Shown: piece by piece, positions 36,089-43,927 of the stretch
Numbering within the stretch: the stretch's first letter is position 1
Layout of the letters: every line of letters starts with the position of its first letter
Assembly: GCA_017468365.1 (NCBI GenBank)
Contig: JAFUIS010000022.1
Span: 1 to 64,000 of the forward strand
Reading direction: 5' to 3'
Length of the DNA: 64,000 nucleotides
Origin: Oscillospiraceae bacterium
GTDB lineage: Bacteria; Bacillota; Clostridia; Oscillospirales; Ruminococcaceae
Translations under genes and position numbers: made by a program
The notes under the pieces: model-generated
The model's input: the letters and a program-made list of their open reading frames with translations, nothing else
The model's database searches: none
What the model was told of the DNA's origin: nothing

Positions 36089-36254
36089 GTTAGATTTCCT
36101 CCTAAATTATTTTTTTGAGCAATTATCAGAAAAGTCCGTCTCTCCATTCGGACAAATCTAATCGTATACGGTGATAAATGCTCGGTTTTTCAACCCATTG
36201 GAGAGTTATGCTTTTCGGTTACAAACTTTTTAACCAATTTGTAACATTTATCAC
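36089..36254 (-). promoter_or_regulatory. Structured 5' leader RNA of twin 2 (riboswitch-like)
   Basis: Read on the minus strand, the predicted 5' end pairs with itself. P1 is an exact 10-bp helix (GTGATAAATG at 36171-36180 with CATTTATCAC at 36245-36254). It encloses P2 (36218-36245, GTTACAAA/TTTGTAAC) and P3 (36181-36205), which contains GGUU-GAAA-AACC with a GNRA tetraloop. P4 (36134-36153, GTCCG/CGGAC) follows; its loop UGGAGAG can pair with CUCUCCA in the P2-P3/P3 region. The layout is a three-way junction plus possible pseudoknot. I could not match it to any known riboswitch class. Confidence 0.6.
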
Positions 36255-36260
36255 GTCCAT

Positions 36261-36289
36261 AATATACCACACCAAAAACCTATTGTCAA
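36261..36289 (-). promoter_or_regulatory. Promoter of twin 2
   Basis: TTGACA (36284-36289), 17-base spacer, TATATT (36261-36266) on the minus strand; start of transcription near 36254, exactly where helix P1 of the leader begins. Confidence 0.8.
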
Positions 36290-36370
36290 CAGTTTTTTTA
36301 CAAAAATATTGAAATTTAATGACAAAAGTTACATTTTTGTAACCAAATCCGTAATTTATTCCGAATTGGC

Positions 36371-36410
36371 ATAAAAATGCCCGCCGAAAAACCTTTTCGG
36401 CGGGCGGTTT
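36371..36410. terminator. Bidirectional terminator after the RAYT gene
   Basis: GCCCGCCGAAAA (36379-36390) and TTTTCGGCGGGC (36394-36405), with A and T tracts outside. It begins about 10 bases past the transposase stop and shields the twin 2 promoter. Confidence 0.8.
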
Positions 36411-36415
36411 TGTTA

Positions 36416-36931
36416 TCAATAATCCGTTTCAGCTTTAAGCGGATTGTAATAAATATATTCGCATATTTCGTTATATGCCTTTTCGTTGCGGATAATAACG
36501 TCGTTGAACGATTTTTGCCAGACCTTAATCCCAGGCTCGATTTCGTGAATTGCTTTTGTTACGCCGGATTTGTAAAGCCCCACCACCGAAGAAAGTGTAG
36601 GGAACGGTCTTGACCGTTCCGTTTTCTTTATCGCAATAATCGCATGCAAGTGGTTCGGCATTATTACGTATTTATCAATAAATACATTATTGTAATGGTT
36701 TTCAATCTGCAAAAGCTGTTCTTTTGCAATTCTTCCGAACTCATTCGGAAAATTTATTTTTCCGAAAAGGTTTTTTCTTTCATCGGTACAAATTGTTACA
36801 AAATAATAATTTGATTTTGAATAATCATACCCGGAAAGCCTTTGTAACTTTCTTTTCGGAAGCTCTTTTTCGGAACGGTCAAGACCGTTCCCTACGTTCA
36901 GCTTTTCGGATTCATCCGGCATTTTGCTCAT
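36416..36931 (-). CDS. REP-associated tyrosine transposase (RAYT, IS200-like HUH enzyme)
   Basis: 171 residues of the Y1-transposase family. The HUH metal site is MPNHLHAI and the catalytic tyrosine probably lies in the helix EICEYIYYNPLK. RAYTs are single-copy, domesticated relatives of IS200/IS605 transposases linked to short palindromic repeats. Two copies of a 25-bp palindrome lie inside the coding sequence in frame, encoding GLDRSE near the N-terminus and TERSRPFP after the HUH motif. It starts 3 bases past the rqcP stop with no clear Shine-Dalgarno, so translation may be coupled. Confidence 0.85.
   Translation of the reverse strand: MSKMPDESEKLNVGNGLDRSEKELPKRKLQRLSGYDYSKSNYYFVTICTDERKNLFGKINFPNEFGRIAKEQLLQIENHYNNVFIDKYVIMPNHLHAIIAIKKTERSRPFPTLSSVVGLYKSGVTKAIHEIEPGIKVWQKSFNDVIIRNEKAYNEICEYIYYNPLKAETDY
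36597..36621. repeat. REP-like palindrome copy 1 inside the RAYT gene
   Basis: A palindromic core (GGAACGGTCTTGACCGTTCC) with flanking bases; the 25-bp unit is repeated exactly in inverse orientation at 36871-36895. In frame within the transposase gene. Confidence 0.8.
36871..36895. repeat. REP-like palindrome copy 2 inside the RAYT gene
   Basis: Inverted exact partner of 36597-36621, encoding residues near the transposase N-terminus. No other copy was noticed in the window. Confidence 0.8.
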
Positions 36932-36933
36932 TT

Positions 36934-37176
36934 TTACTCAACCACAATATAGTTCTGGGCGGCGTCTTCTTTTCTTACGGATTCTACAATGGAAACTACT
37001 TTTACTTTAAGGGGTCTTTGGCCGAGCTGGATCTCGATTATGTCGTCCTCTTTAACCTCATAAGAAGCGCGGGCGACTTTTCCGTTGACAAGAACTCTTC
37101 CGGCGTCGCAGGCTTCGTTTGCGATAGTGCGGCGTTTGATAAGTCTTGTAACTTTAAGATATTTATCGAGGCGCAT
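36934..37176 (-). CDS. rqcP: S4-domain RNA-binding protein RqcP (YabO)
   Basis: 80 residues, nearly all S4 domain (MRLDKYLKVTRLIKRRTIANEA, VNGKVARASYEVKEDD). Homologues bind stalled 50S-peptidyl-tRNA and assist RqcH in adding C-terminal alanine tails. Lies downstream of hup in the conserved spoVB-mazG-hup-rqcP block. AAGGAGG precedes the ATG. Confidence 0.9.
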   Translation of the reverse strand: MRLDKYLKVTRLIKRRTIANEACDAGRVLVNGKVARASYEVKEDDIIEIQLGQRPLKVKVVSIVESVRKEDAAQNYIVVE

Positions 37177-37209
37177 GTTTTTTCCTCCTTAATATATATA
37201 AAGGATATA

Positions 37210-37245
37210 TTATATAAAATAATCCCCTGCCAAAGCCGGCAGGGG
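37210..37245 (-). terminator. Terminator between hup and rqcP
   Basis: CCCCTGCC (37224-37231) and GGCAGGGG (37238-37245), then ATTATTTTATA on the minus strand. The tail is only moderately T-rich, so part of the hup transcript may continue into rqcP; a TATAAT in the same stretch could also start rqcP. Confidence 0.6.
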
Positions 37246-37263
37246 AAATCGTTGCATCAAAAA

Positions 37264-37536
37264 TTATTTAACTGCTTCTTTAAGAGCTTTGCCTGCTTTG
37301 AAGGAAGGAAGTTTGGAAGATGCGATGGTGATTTCTTCTTTGGTTCTGGGGTTGATACCTTTTCTGGAAGCGCGTTCTTTTACTTCGAAGGTGCCGAAGC
37401 CAACGAGCTGTACTGCTTCGCCGTTTGCAAGAGCTTCGGTGATGGATTCAAGAACTGCTGCAACAGCTTTTTCGCTGTCTTTTTTGGAAGAACCGATTTT
37501 GGTTGCTACTGCTGCGATAAGATCAGATTTGGTCAT
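37264..37536 (-). CDS. hup: DNA-binding protein HU
   Basis: 90-residue histone-like protein that bends and compacts DNA as a dimer. [20 protein letters not shown] and the arm [24 protein letters not shown] are diagnostic. Highly uniform codon use and a GGAGGT site fit strong expression. Confidence 0.97.
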   Translation of the reverse strand: MTKSDLIAAVATKIGSSKKDSEKAVAAVLESITEALANGEAVQLVGFGTFEVKERASRKGINPRTKEEITIASSKLPSFKAGKALKEAVK

Positions 37537-37581
37537 TTTAAAATACCTCCGTTTTTTGAATACCGCGGAATTTTTCCGCTT

Positions 37582-38388
37582 TCATTGATTTGTTTTCTGC
37601 TCAGCTTTTTGCCAAAGAACCGAAAGTTCGTCTTTTTTGTAATCTGAAAGTTTTCTTTCCTCTTTTGCGGAAATTTCTTCCGCAGCGGCAAAACGCTTTA
37701 TAAATTTTTCCGAGGATGCGTCAAGGCATTCCTCCGGCTCAAGACCGAGGGCTCTTGCCGTATAAACAGCGGCGAAAAGAAGGTCGCCCATCTTTTCCTT
37801 TAAGGAAGCCGGGTCACCTTTTGCGAAAGCTTCGCGCAATTCCGAAGCCTCTTCATCAAGCTTTTTAAAAGCAAAGTCCGAATCGGGTTTGCTTCCAAGA
37901 ACTTTTTCTGCACGGTGCTGGATTTTATCGCACCGCATCAAAGCCGGAAGCTGTTTCGGAACAGCAAGAAGCGCATCGCGTCCGGTTTTCTGCCCTTTCG
38001 TCTGTTTTTTGATTTCTTCCCATCTTATTGCGACCTCGGAAGCGGAACCTATCTCTTCATCGCCGAAAATGTGGGGATGACGGACGATAAGTTTTCTGCA
38101 AATTCCGTCGCAGATATCATCGAAATCAAAATTGCCGTTTTCCTTTTCCATCTGGGTATGGAACACCACTTGCAAAAGCACATCGCCCAGTTCTTCCCGA
38201 AGCATTTCGGAATCTTTGCAGTCGATGGCTTCCACCGCTTCATAGGTTTCTTCTATGAAGTTTTTGCGGATGGACTCATGGGTCTGTTCTCTGTCCCAGG
38301 GGCAGCCGTTTTCGCTTCGAAGAAGCGACATGATTTCAAGAAGATCTTCGATAGAATACTTTTCTTTTTTTATAAAATCATTACCCAC
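37582..38388 (-). CDS. mazG: Nucleoside triphosphate pyrophosphohydrolase MazG
   Basis: 268 residues with two MazG repeats. The first has GCPWDREQTHESIRKNFIEE, EETYE and the ELGDVLLQVVFH metal-binding helix; the second has KLDEEASELREA and EKMGDLLFAAV. Hydrolyses NTPs to NMP and PPi, a house-cleaning role. It starts with GTG at 38388. Downstream of spoVB as in B. subtilis yabM-yabN, but without the extra methylase domain of YabN. Confidence 0.93.
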   Translation of the reverse strand: MGNDFIKKEKYSIEDLLEIMSLLRSENGCPWDREQTHESIRKNFIEETYEAVEAIDCKDSEMLREELGDVLLQVVFHTQMEKENGNFDFDDICDGICRKLIVRHPHIFGDEEIGSASEVAIRWEEIKKQTKGQKTGRDALLAVPKQLPALMRCDKIQHRAEKVLGSKPDSDFAFKKLDEEASELREAFAKGDPASLKEKMGDLLFAAVYTARALGLEPEECLDASSEKFIKRFAAAEEISAKEERKLSDYKKDELSVLWQKAEQKTNQ

Positions 38389-38408
38389 GGCGCAGGCTAC
38401 CCCCTATT

Positions 38409-40160
38409 TTATCGCAACAGATGGATTTTTTCAAGTACTTTAGCGATTTTTTCACCCTTAGGAATCATTAAAAAATCCTTTTTTGTGATACCTTTGGTCA
38501 AAAGGACGGAAATTCCGTAAATTATAACAGCAACTCCGATGGCGACAACGGTCGCAAGCTTATCGGAGGTGAAGTTTTCGAAAAGAAGATAGGTAACTTT
38601 TGCTCCGATTCCGCAAAGGATTCCGGAGAAAAGCGGAAGGATAAAGGTGGAGTAAAGGTTTATCCTTATCTGTCCGTAATGGTTTATGGCGATGATATCC
38701 ATGACCATTATGACAACGTAACAAACGAGCGAGCCATAAGGTGCCGCCTGGATGTTAAGGCTCGGGACAGCGACAAAAATATAGTTTATCACAAGTTTTA
38801 CCGCCGCGCCGATAAGCATGAAAATAAGCGGAAGGCGCTCTTTTCCTATGCCCTGCAAAATGCTGTGGCAGGAAGCGCAGGTGCAGACGAAAATAACGGT
38901 GATTCCCATTACTTTAAGAAGCGGTGCCGCGATTGCGACCTCGTTGAGGCGCAAAGGATAAAGAAGGGTGAGCACCTCTTCAGAAAGGGTGGAAAGACCG
39001 ATTCCCGCGGGAATTGCTATAAGGGTGGTAAGTCTGAGCACCGTATCGATGGAATTTTTGACGCGGTGGCGGTTATGGGTGGTCCATGCGGAAGCAACGT
39101 TTGGAAGCGCCGCAGTTCCGAAGGTCATGGCGATTGCCGGAACAAGATTGAAAAGGGTAACCGGCATTCCGGAATAAACTCCGTAGAGGAAGTTCGGGAT
39201 TCCTTCAAGGTCGATTTCAGCCGGAAGAAGTCCTTCGTACATTCCAACCACCGTTGCAGAATCGACGCCGATGGCATATTTCATTCTGTTCATCAGCGAA
39301 ACGAGGTCGATCAGGTTCGTGATATTGGTGGAAAGAGTCGCAAGACAAACAGGAACGGCAATTATGATAAGGGTTTTGAGAAGTTTCTTTTTGGAAGTTG
39401 CCTCCGGTGCGTCATAAAGTTCCGGCTGGGTAAGTCCGTCGCCTTTTATATGATAATGGAACATCATATAAAGCATGCCCACCATTGTGGAAATCATAAC
39501 ACCGGCAATTGCCGCAGCCGCAGCAATGGGGGCAATTGCGGATTCTTCGGAAAGCCCTTCGACAGAAAGTCCGAGGTCGATTCCGAGGAATTTTCCGCTT
39601 TCGGCAAATTCGGAAATTCCGAGACTTGTTACGATCATGGTAAGAGCAAGGCCGACGGCAACTTTAACAAGTGCTTCGATGACCTGGGAAATGGCGGTAG
39701 GATACATATTGCGAAGTCCCTGGTAGTAACCTCTGTATGCGCTGGTCATGCAAAGGAAAAATACTGCCGGGGAAAGAACTATTACTGCAAGGAAGGCTCC
39801 GGGGTTTCCGCAGACGGGGCCTGCAAGGAACTTGCTTCCGAAAAGCATTATAAGGCTTCCGGCGGTGCCTGTTACAAGAAAGCAGGTCATGGAAAGCTGG
39901 AATATTCTTCTGACGTCACGGTATCTTCCAAGGGTCATGCATTCGGAAACCATTCTTGCTACCGCAACTGGGATTCCGGCGGTGGCGATAGTATAAAGAG
40001 GAGTGAAGATCGTATAGGCGGTGTTATAATAGCCGAAACCTTCGCCGCCGATAAGGTTCATAAGCGGGATCTTATAGACTGCGCCGATTATTTTTACGAT
40101 TATCGCCGCAATGCTGAGGATCAGCGCACCCTGAAGAAAGTTTTGTTTTTTAGCGCCCAA
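38409..40160 (-). CDS. spoVB: SpoVB/MurJ-like polysaccharide or lipid flippase
   Basis: 583 residues, about 14 membrane segments of the MOP exporter superfamily. IVKIIGAVYKIPLMNLIGGEG at the N-terminus is typical of the SpoVB group, which moves lipid-linked precursors for spore cortex or cell wall. TTG at 40160 is taken as the start because AGGAGG is correctly spaced. SpoVB or a vegetative MurJ-type role cannot be separated from sequence; the mazG-hup-rqcP neighbourhood matches yabM. Confidence 0.85.
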   Translation of the reverse strand: MGAKKQNFLQGALILSIAAIIVKIIGAVYKIPLMNLIGGEGFGYYNTAYTIFTPLYTIATAGIPVAVARMVSECMTLGRYRDVRRIFQLSMTCFLVTGTAGSLIMLFGSKFLAGPVCGNPGAFLAVIVLSPAVFFLCMTSAYRGYYQGLRNMYPTAISQVIEALVKVAVGLALTMIVTSLGISEFAESGKFLGIDLGLSVEGLSEESAIAPIAAAAAIAGVMISTMVGMLYMMFHYHIKGDGLTQPELYDAPEATSKKKLLKTLIIIAVPVCLATLSTNITNLIDLVSLMNRMKYAIGVDSATVVGMYEGLLPAEIDLEGIPNFLYGVYSGMPVTLFNLVPAIAMTFGTAALPNVASAWTTHNRHRVKNSIDTVLRLTTLIAIPAGIGLSTLSEEVLTLLYPLRLNEVAIAAPLLKVMGITVIFVCTCASCHSILQGIGKERLPLIFMLIGAAVKLVINYIFVAVPSLNIQAAPYGSLVCYVVIMVMDIIAINHYGQIRINLYSTFILPLFSGILCGIGAKVTYLLFENFTSDKLATVVAIGVAVIIYGISVLLTKGITKKDFLMIPKGEKIAKVLEKIHLLR

Positions 40161-40189
40161 ATGCCGTCCTCCTTTCGTTATAAAAATTC

Positions 40190-40226
40190 AAAACTGTGAC
40201 CGGAAAGAACTTTTCCTTCCGGTCAC
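40190..40226 (-). terminator. Terminator after the SAH/MTA deaminase gene
   Basis: GTGACCGGAA (40196-40205) and TTCCGGTCAC (40217-40226); a T-rich tail follows on the minus strand. Starts 28 bases past the deaminase stop and before spoVB. Confidence 0.65.
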
Positions 40227-40253
40227 CGAAAAATATCATTTTATTTTCTTTCA

Positions 40254-41540
40254 TCAAAGCTGTGCAAGCATTTTGGGAAGATAATAGCTGATTTTGTCGT
40301 AAACTTTTGCGATATCGATGGTTTTGTATTTTCCGTCACGGTAAAGGACATCGCCGTCGACCATGGTGAGAACAACGTCGGAAGACTGCGCGGAGAATAC
40401 GATGTTGGTGAGCACGTCGTAGCAAGGTACGAGATGCGGTTTGTCAAAGTCGAGAACGACAAGGTCCGCCTTGTTGCCTTTTTTGATTACACCGGTATCG
40501 AATCTGCCCTGAGATCTTGCGCCGTTTACGGTTGCCATTTTGAAAAGTTCTTTCGCGGAAACGTTGTCTGCGTCGCCGGTGTTGCCGCGGCAGATCATTG
40601 CTGCAAGATGCATTTCTTCCATGATGTTGAGGTTGTTGTTGCTGGAAGCGCCGTCGGTACCGAGGCATACGTTGATTCCCGCATCAAGCATTTTTCTGAT
40701 AGGAGCAAAGCCGCTTGCGAGTTTCATGTTGCTGGAAGGACAATGGGTTACGGAAACGTTGGGATATTTTGCAAGAAGCTCGATATCTTCGTCTTCGACC
40801 CATACGCAGTGAGCAAGGTTTACATTGTTTTCAAAGATTCCGCAGGATTCAAAATATTTTGCGGTGGTCATTCCGCGGTTCTTTTTGCAATTTTCGTGTT
40901 CGACTTTGGTTTCATCCATATGGATATGAAGGCGAACGCCGTTTTCTTTTGCATAAGCGGCAACTTCTTTTACGAGGGGTTCGGTGGAAGTATATTCGGC
41001 ATGGAGACCGAATTCTTCAACGAAGCGACCTTTGCTGCGGCCGAATTTTTTTACCATTTCGTCCACGGGCGGGAAATATTTCTGCTTTTTGAGGGGGGTT
41101 CCGTCAAAGCAGATGGGCGGGTTATCGAAGTTGCATTTGATTCCGGATTCGCGGACAACTTTTTCTGCGACTGCGTCATAGAAATACATATCGCTGAAAG
41201 AGGTGGTGCCGCAGGCGATCATTTCTGCCATTCCAAGAAGACCTGCCCAATAGATGCTGTTTTCGTCCCATTTGGATTCAAAGGGGAAGATTTTTTCTTC
41301 GAGCCATCTGTGAAGCGGAAGTCCTTCGCCGTAGCCGCGCATAAGGCCCATTGCGGCGTGGCAATGGTTATTTACGAAGCCGGGGATAAGAACTTTTCCT
41401 CTTCCGTCAAAAACTTCGCCGTAGCCCCATTCTGGTTTTTCCGTGGAGATATAATCAATGATTCCGTTTTTGGTACCGATATATGCGTGCTCAACGGTAT
41501 TGAAATTTTCGTCAATATAGGTTATGTCTTTGAACAGCAT
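40254..41540 (-). CDS. mtaD: S-adenosylhomocysteine / methylthioadenosine deaminase (amidohydrolase)
   Basis: 428 residues. Metal and catalytic residues of the TrzA/MtaD branch are visible: NHCHAAM (HxH), HIHMDET, LAHCVW and GTDGASSNNNL. Deaminates SAH or MTA to inosyl compounds. It lies 1 base from purine nucleoside phosphorylase, which would act on a related nucleoside, so the pair fits purine and methyl-thio salvage. Other aminohydrolase substrates are possible. Confidence 0.85.
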   Translation of the reverse strand: MLFKDITYIDENFNTVEHAYIGTKNGIIDYISTEKPEWGYGEVFDGRGKVLIPGFVNNHCHAAMGLMRGYGEGLPLHRWLEEKIFPFESKWDENSIYWAGLLGMAEMIACGTTSFSDMYFYDAVAEKVVRESGIKCNFDNPPICFDGTPLKKQKYFPPVDEMVKKFGRSKGRFVEEFGLHAEYTSTEPLVKEVAAYAKENGVRLHIHMDETKVEHENCKKNRGMTTAKYFESCGIFENNVNLAHCVWVEDEDIELLAKYPNVSVTHCPSSNMKLASGFAPIRKMLDAGINVCLGTDGASSNNNLNIMEEMHLAAMICRGNTGDADNVSAKELFKMATVNGARSQGRFDTGVIKKGNKADLVVLDFDKPHLVPCYDVLTNIVFSAQSSDVVLTMVDGDVLYRDGKYKTIDIAKVYDKISYYLPKMLAQL

Positions 41541-41541
41541 T

Positions 41542-42375
41542 TTATTTTTCCTCCTCCATGATTCTTACGGCGGTATGAAGAAGAGCTTTGAAATCTTCTT
41601 TTACGCTTCCGCAGGTTTCGGTAACGTCCGCACCGGAAAGTTTTTTGTTTTCAACCCCGGCGGCCATGTTGGAAACGACGGAGATTCCGAGAATTTTCAT
41701 ATTGCATGCAGCGGCCATGATGACTTCCGGAACGGTGCTCATGCCGACAACGTCTGCGCCGAGAACGCGAAGCATTCTTATCTCTGCGGGGGTCTCGAAC
41801 TGAGGACCGGGCATATATGCATAAACGCCCTGGTGGAGTTTTCTTCCGTTTTCGCTTTCAAAAGCGCCGACTACGCGGTTGCGGAGATATTCGCAATAGG
41901 TATCAGTCATATCGAAGAATCTGCTTTCGCCGATGATGGAAGCATCTTCGCCGGTAAGAGGACCTTCGGTAAAGAACTTGATATGGTCGGAGATGAGCAC
42001 AAAGTCGCCGTTTTTATAATCGGTATTGATTCCGCCGGCGGCATTGGTGACGATTATTTTTTCGATTCCCATAGCTTTGAAAACGCCGATGGGATACGCA
42101 CATTCCTTCATGGAATTGCCTTCATACTGGTGAAGTCTTCCGTTCATTACGGCTACGGGAATTTTATCGAGATATCCGACGATAAGAACGCCCTCGTGGT
42201 CCGGATTGGTGGTGGAGTTCCAGCGGGGAATGTTCTTATAGGGGATCCTTACGGCGTTTTCGATTTCGGAAGCGATGGGGTTAAGGCCGCTTCCGAGGAT
42301 AATGGCGATTTTCGGACGGATCCTGGTCTGGGCAAGAATGTATTCTGCCGAACCTTTGAACTGGTTATACGTCAT
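41542..42375 (-). CDS. punA: Purine nucleoside phosphorylase (inosine/guanosine type)
   Basis: 277 residues, trimeric PNP family. Phosphate loop [22 protein letters not shown] and the signature [28 protein letters not shown] are present. Splits purine nucleosides with phosphate. Operon partner of the deaminase downstream. Confidence 0.93.
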   Translation of the reverse strand: [277 protein letters not shown]

Positions 42376-42400
42376 TTATATTGCCTCCGTTTTTTGACTT

Positions 42401-42928
42401 TCAGTCAATGTTTATATCGAATTCCTGGGATTTTTCTGCGGGTTCTTCTGCTGCTTCGACTTCAGCGGGAAGTTCTTCGGCAACTTCTTCTGCAGTGGTT
42501 TCGATAACAGCGGGTTCTTCGGTGATCTCGCCGTCATTTTCTACTACGATAGCGACTTCGACTTCGGATTCCTCTTCATCGTAACCTTCGGCGTATTCTT
42601 CTTCCCAATCCTCTTCGTCTTCGGGAACATAGGTGCCGTTTTTGATTGCGTTTATTTCATCATAAATTTCGGTGATGCGTTCGAAATCGGCATCGAGTTC
42701 ACTGATAATGGTTTCCATTTCGGCATGGATATCATCGTTGGTTTTGATTCCGCCGTAAACGAGTTCACCGAGCTTCTGATAGTTTTTCTGGATATTGCCT
42801 TTGATTCTTACTTTTTCGGCGCGGCGGCGGGAAATTTCGAAAGTTTCCTCTGCTTTTTTGCCTACCTGTTCTGCGGCACTTTTGATATCAGAGCCGATTC
42901 CTCTTATAAAATCGTCGAATTCAGACAT
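42401..42928 (-). CDS. Conserved hypothetical protein with helical N-terminus and acidic tail
   Basis: 175 residues, no recognised domain. The first 100 residues are helical and probably coiled coil (SAAEQVGKKAEETFEISRRRAEK, GNIQKNYQKLGELVYGG); the last 75 are highly acidic and Glu/Ala-rich (EDEEDWEEEYAEGYDEEE). No signal peptide or membrane segment. The ATG at 42928 (MSEFDDF) is preferred because GGAG-like bases precede it. Cytoplasmic; function unknown. Confidence 0.7.
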   Translation of the reverse strand: MSEFDDFIRGIGSDIKSAAEQVGKKAEETFEISRRRAEKVRIKGNIQKNYQKLGELVYGGIKTNDDIHAEMETIISELDADFERITEIYDEINAIKNGTYVPEDEEDWEEEYAEGYDEEESEVEVAIVVENDGEITEEPAVIETTAEEVAEELPAEVEAAEEPAEKSQEFDINID

Positions 42929-42991
42929 GGTGATCTTTCTCCTTCTGTACAAAATATTCCTTTTTAATTATATACCTCTAATATATGAAAA

Positions 42992-43927
42992 TCAACCGAC
43001 AAATTCGCGAAGCAGCGAATCTTTCGGCAAAAAATCCTTGTTCAGAGGGGGGAATTTTTCAATTTTTTCAAGAAGCGCCTTTGAATCGGCGTAATAGGGC
43101 GATTTTTCGCTTATTCTTCCGAACATTTCACCGAGGACTTTGACAAAGAACGAGGGTTCCATTTCGGAAGCGGTGTTTACCCTTATTTTTGCGGAAGAAA
43201 TATAGGGCTCTATGTAGATTTTTTCTCCGGCGATGACACTCTTCCATTGCATGAAAGTTTTTTCAGCTTCCCAGGCACGGAAAAGTTCGTCGCGGACGGT
43301 GCGTCTTATGAACCGCATTTCTTCGGAAGTGAGAACGTTTTTTTCCTCTTTGCAATATTTACAGACGGGTTCGACAAAAACGCGCATTATGCCTTCTTCG
43401 GAAATTCCTTCGGTGAGAAGGGGGTTGAGAACGTGAATGCCTTCGATTATAATGATGCTTTTTTCGTCCACCTCTACCCTGTTCCAGAGGTCTCCCCTTC
43501 GCTGTTTTGGGAAATCGAAGGTTGGAAAATCGGCTTTTCCTTCTGTGAGAAGCTTTTTGAAGCATTCGTTTGCGAGGGCAACGTCAAGGCCTTTTATGCT
43601 TTCCATATCGTAGCTTCCGTCTTCATTACGCGGAAGGGCCTCGATTCCGAGAAAGAAATCATCGAGGGCGATGTGCTTTGCTTCTTTTCCCTTTTCGGAA
43701 AGTTTTTTACAGAGTTTTTTTGTGAAAGTGGTCTTTCCGGAAGCGGACCTTCCGCAAAGGAGCACTATTTTCAGTTTTTCTCCGGCGGAAAGTATCGCAT
43801 TTGCGGTTCTTTCGACTTCCGCTTCAATGCTGTTTTCGCTTTTTTCTATCGCGGCGAAAAGTTCTTCTTCGGAAATAGGATAGTTTTCGGCGATTTTGAA
43901 AACAAGCTCAGAGGGGGTATCTTTCAT
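42992..43927 (-). CDS. Uridine kinase-like nucleoside kinase
   Basis: 311 residues. P-loop GRSASGKTTF, DDFFLG, DFPKQRRGD and IIIIEGIHVLNP place it in the phosphoribulokinase/uridine-kinase family. Longer than ordinary Udk (about 210) by an N-terminal 50-residue extension and a C-terminal 40-residue tail. Start overlaps the end of hemZ by 20 bases. Substrate not certain; nucleoside salvage fits the neighbours. Confidence 0.82.
   Translation of the reverse strand: MKDTPSELVFKIAENYPISEEELFAAIEKSENSIEAEVERTANAILSAGEKLKIVLLCGRSASGKTTFTKKLCKKLSEKGKEAKHIALDDFFLGIEALPRNEDGSYDMESIKGLDVALANECFKKLLTEGKADFPTFDFPKQRRGDLWNRVEVDEKSIIIIEGIHVLNPLLTEGISEEGIMRVFVEPVCKYCKEEKNVLTSEEMRFIRRTVRDELFRAWEAEKTFMQWKSVIAGEKIYIEPYISSAKIRVNTASEMEPSFFVKVLGEMFGRISEKSPYYADSKALLEKIEKFPPLNKDFLPKDSLLREFVG

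Noticed and set aside
36089-36254. Assigning the twin 2 leader to a known riboswitch
   Set aside because: None of the conserved sequences of the common classes I can recall is present, so it is left as an unassigned structured RNA.
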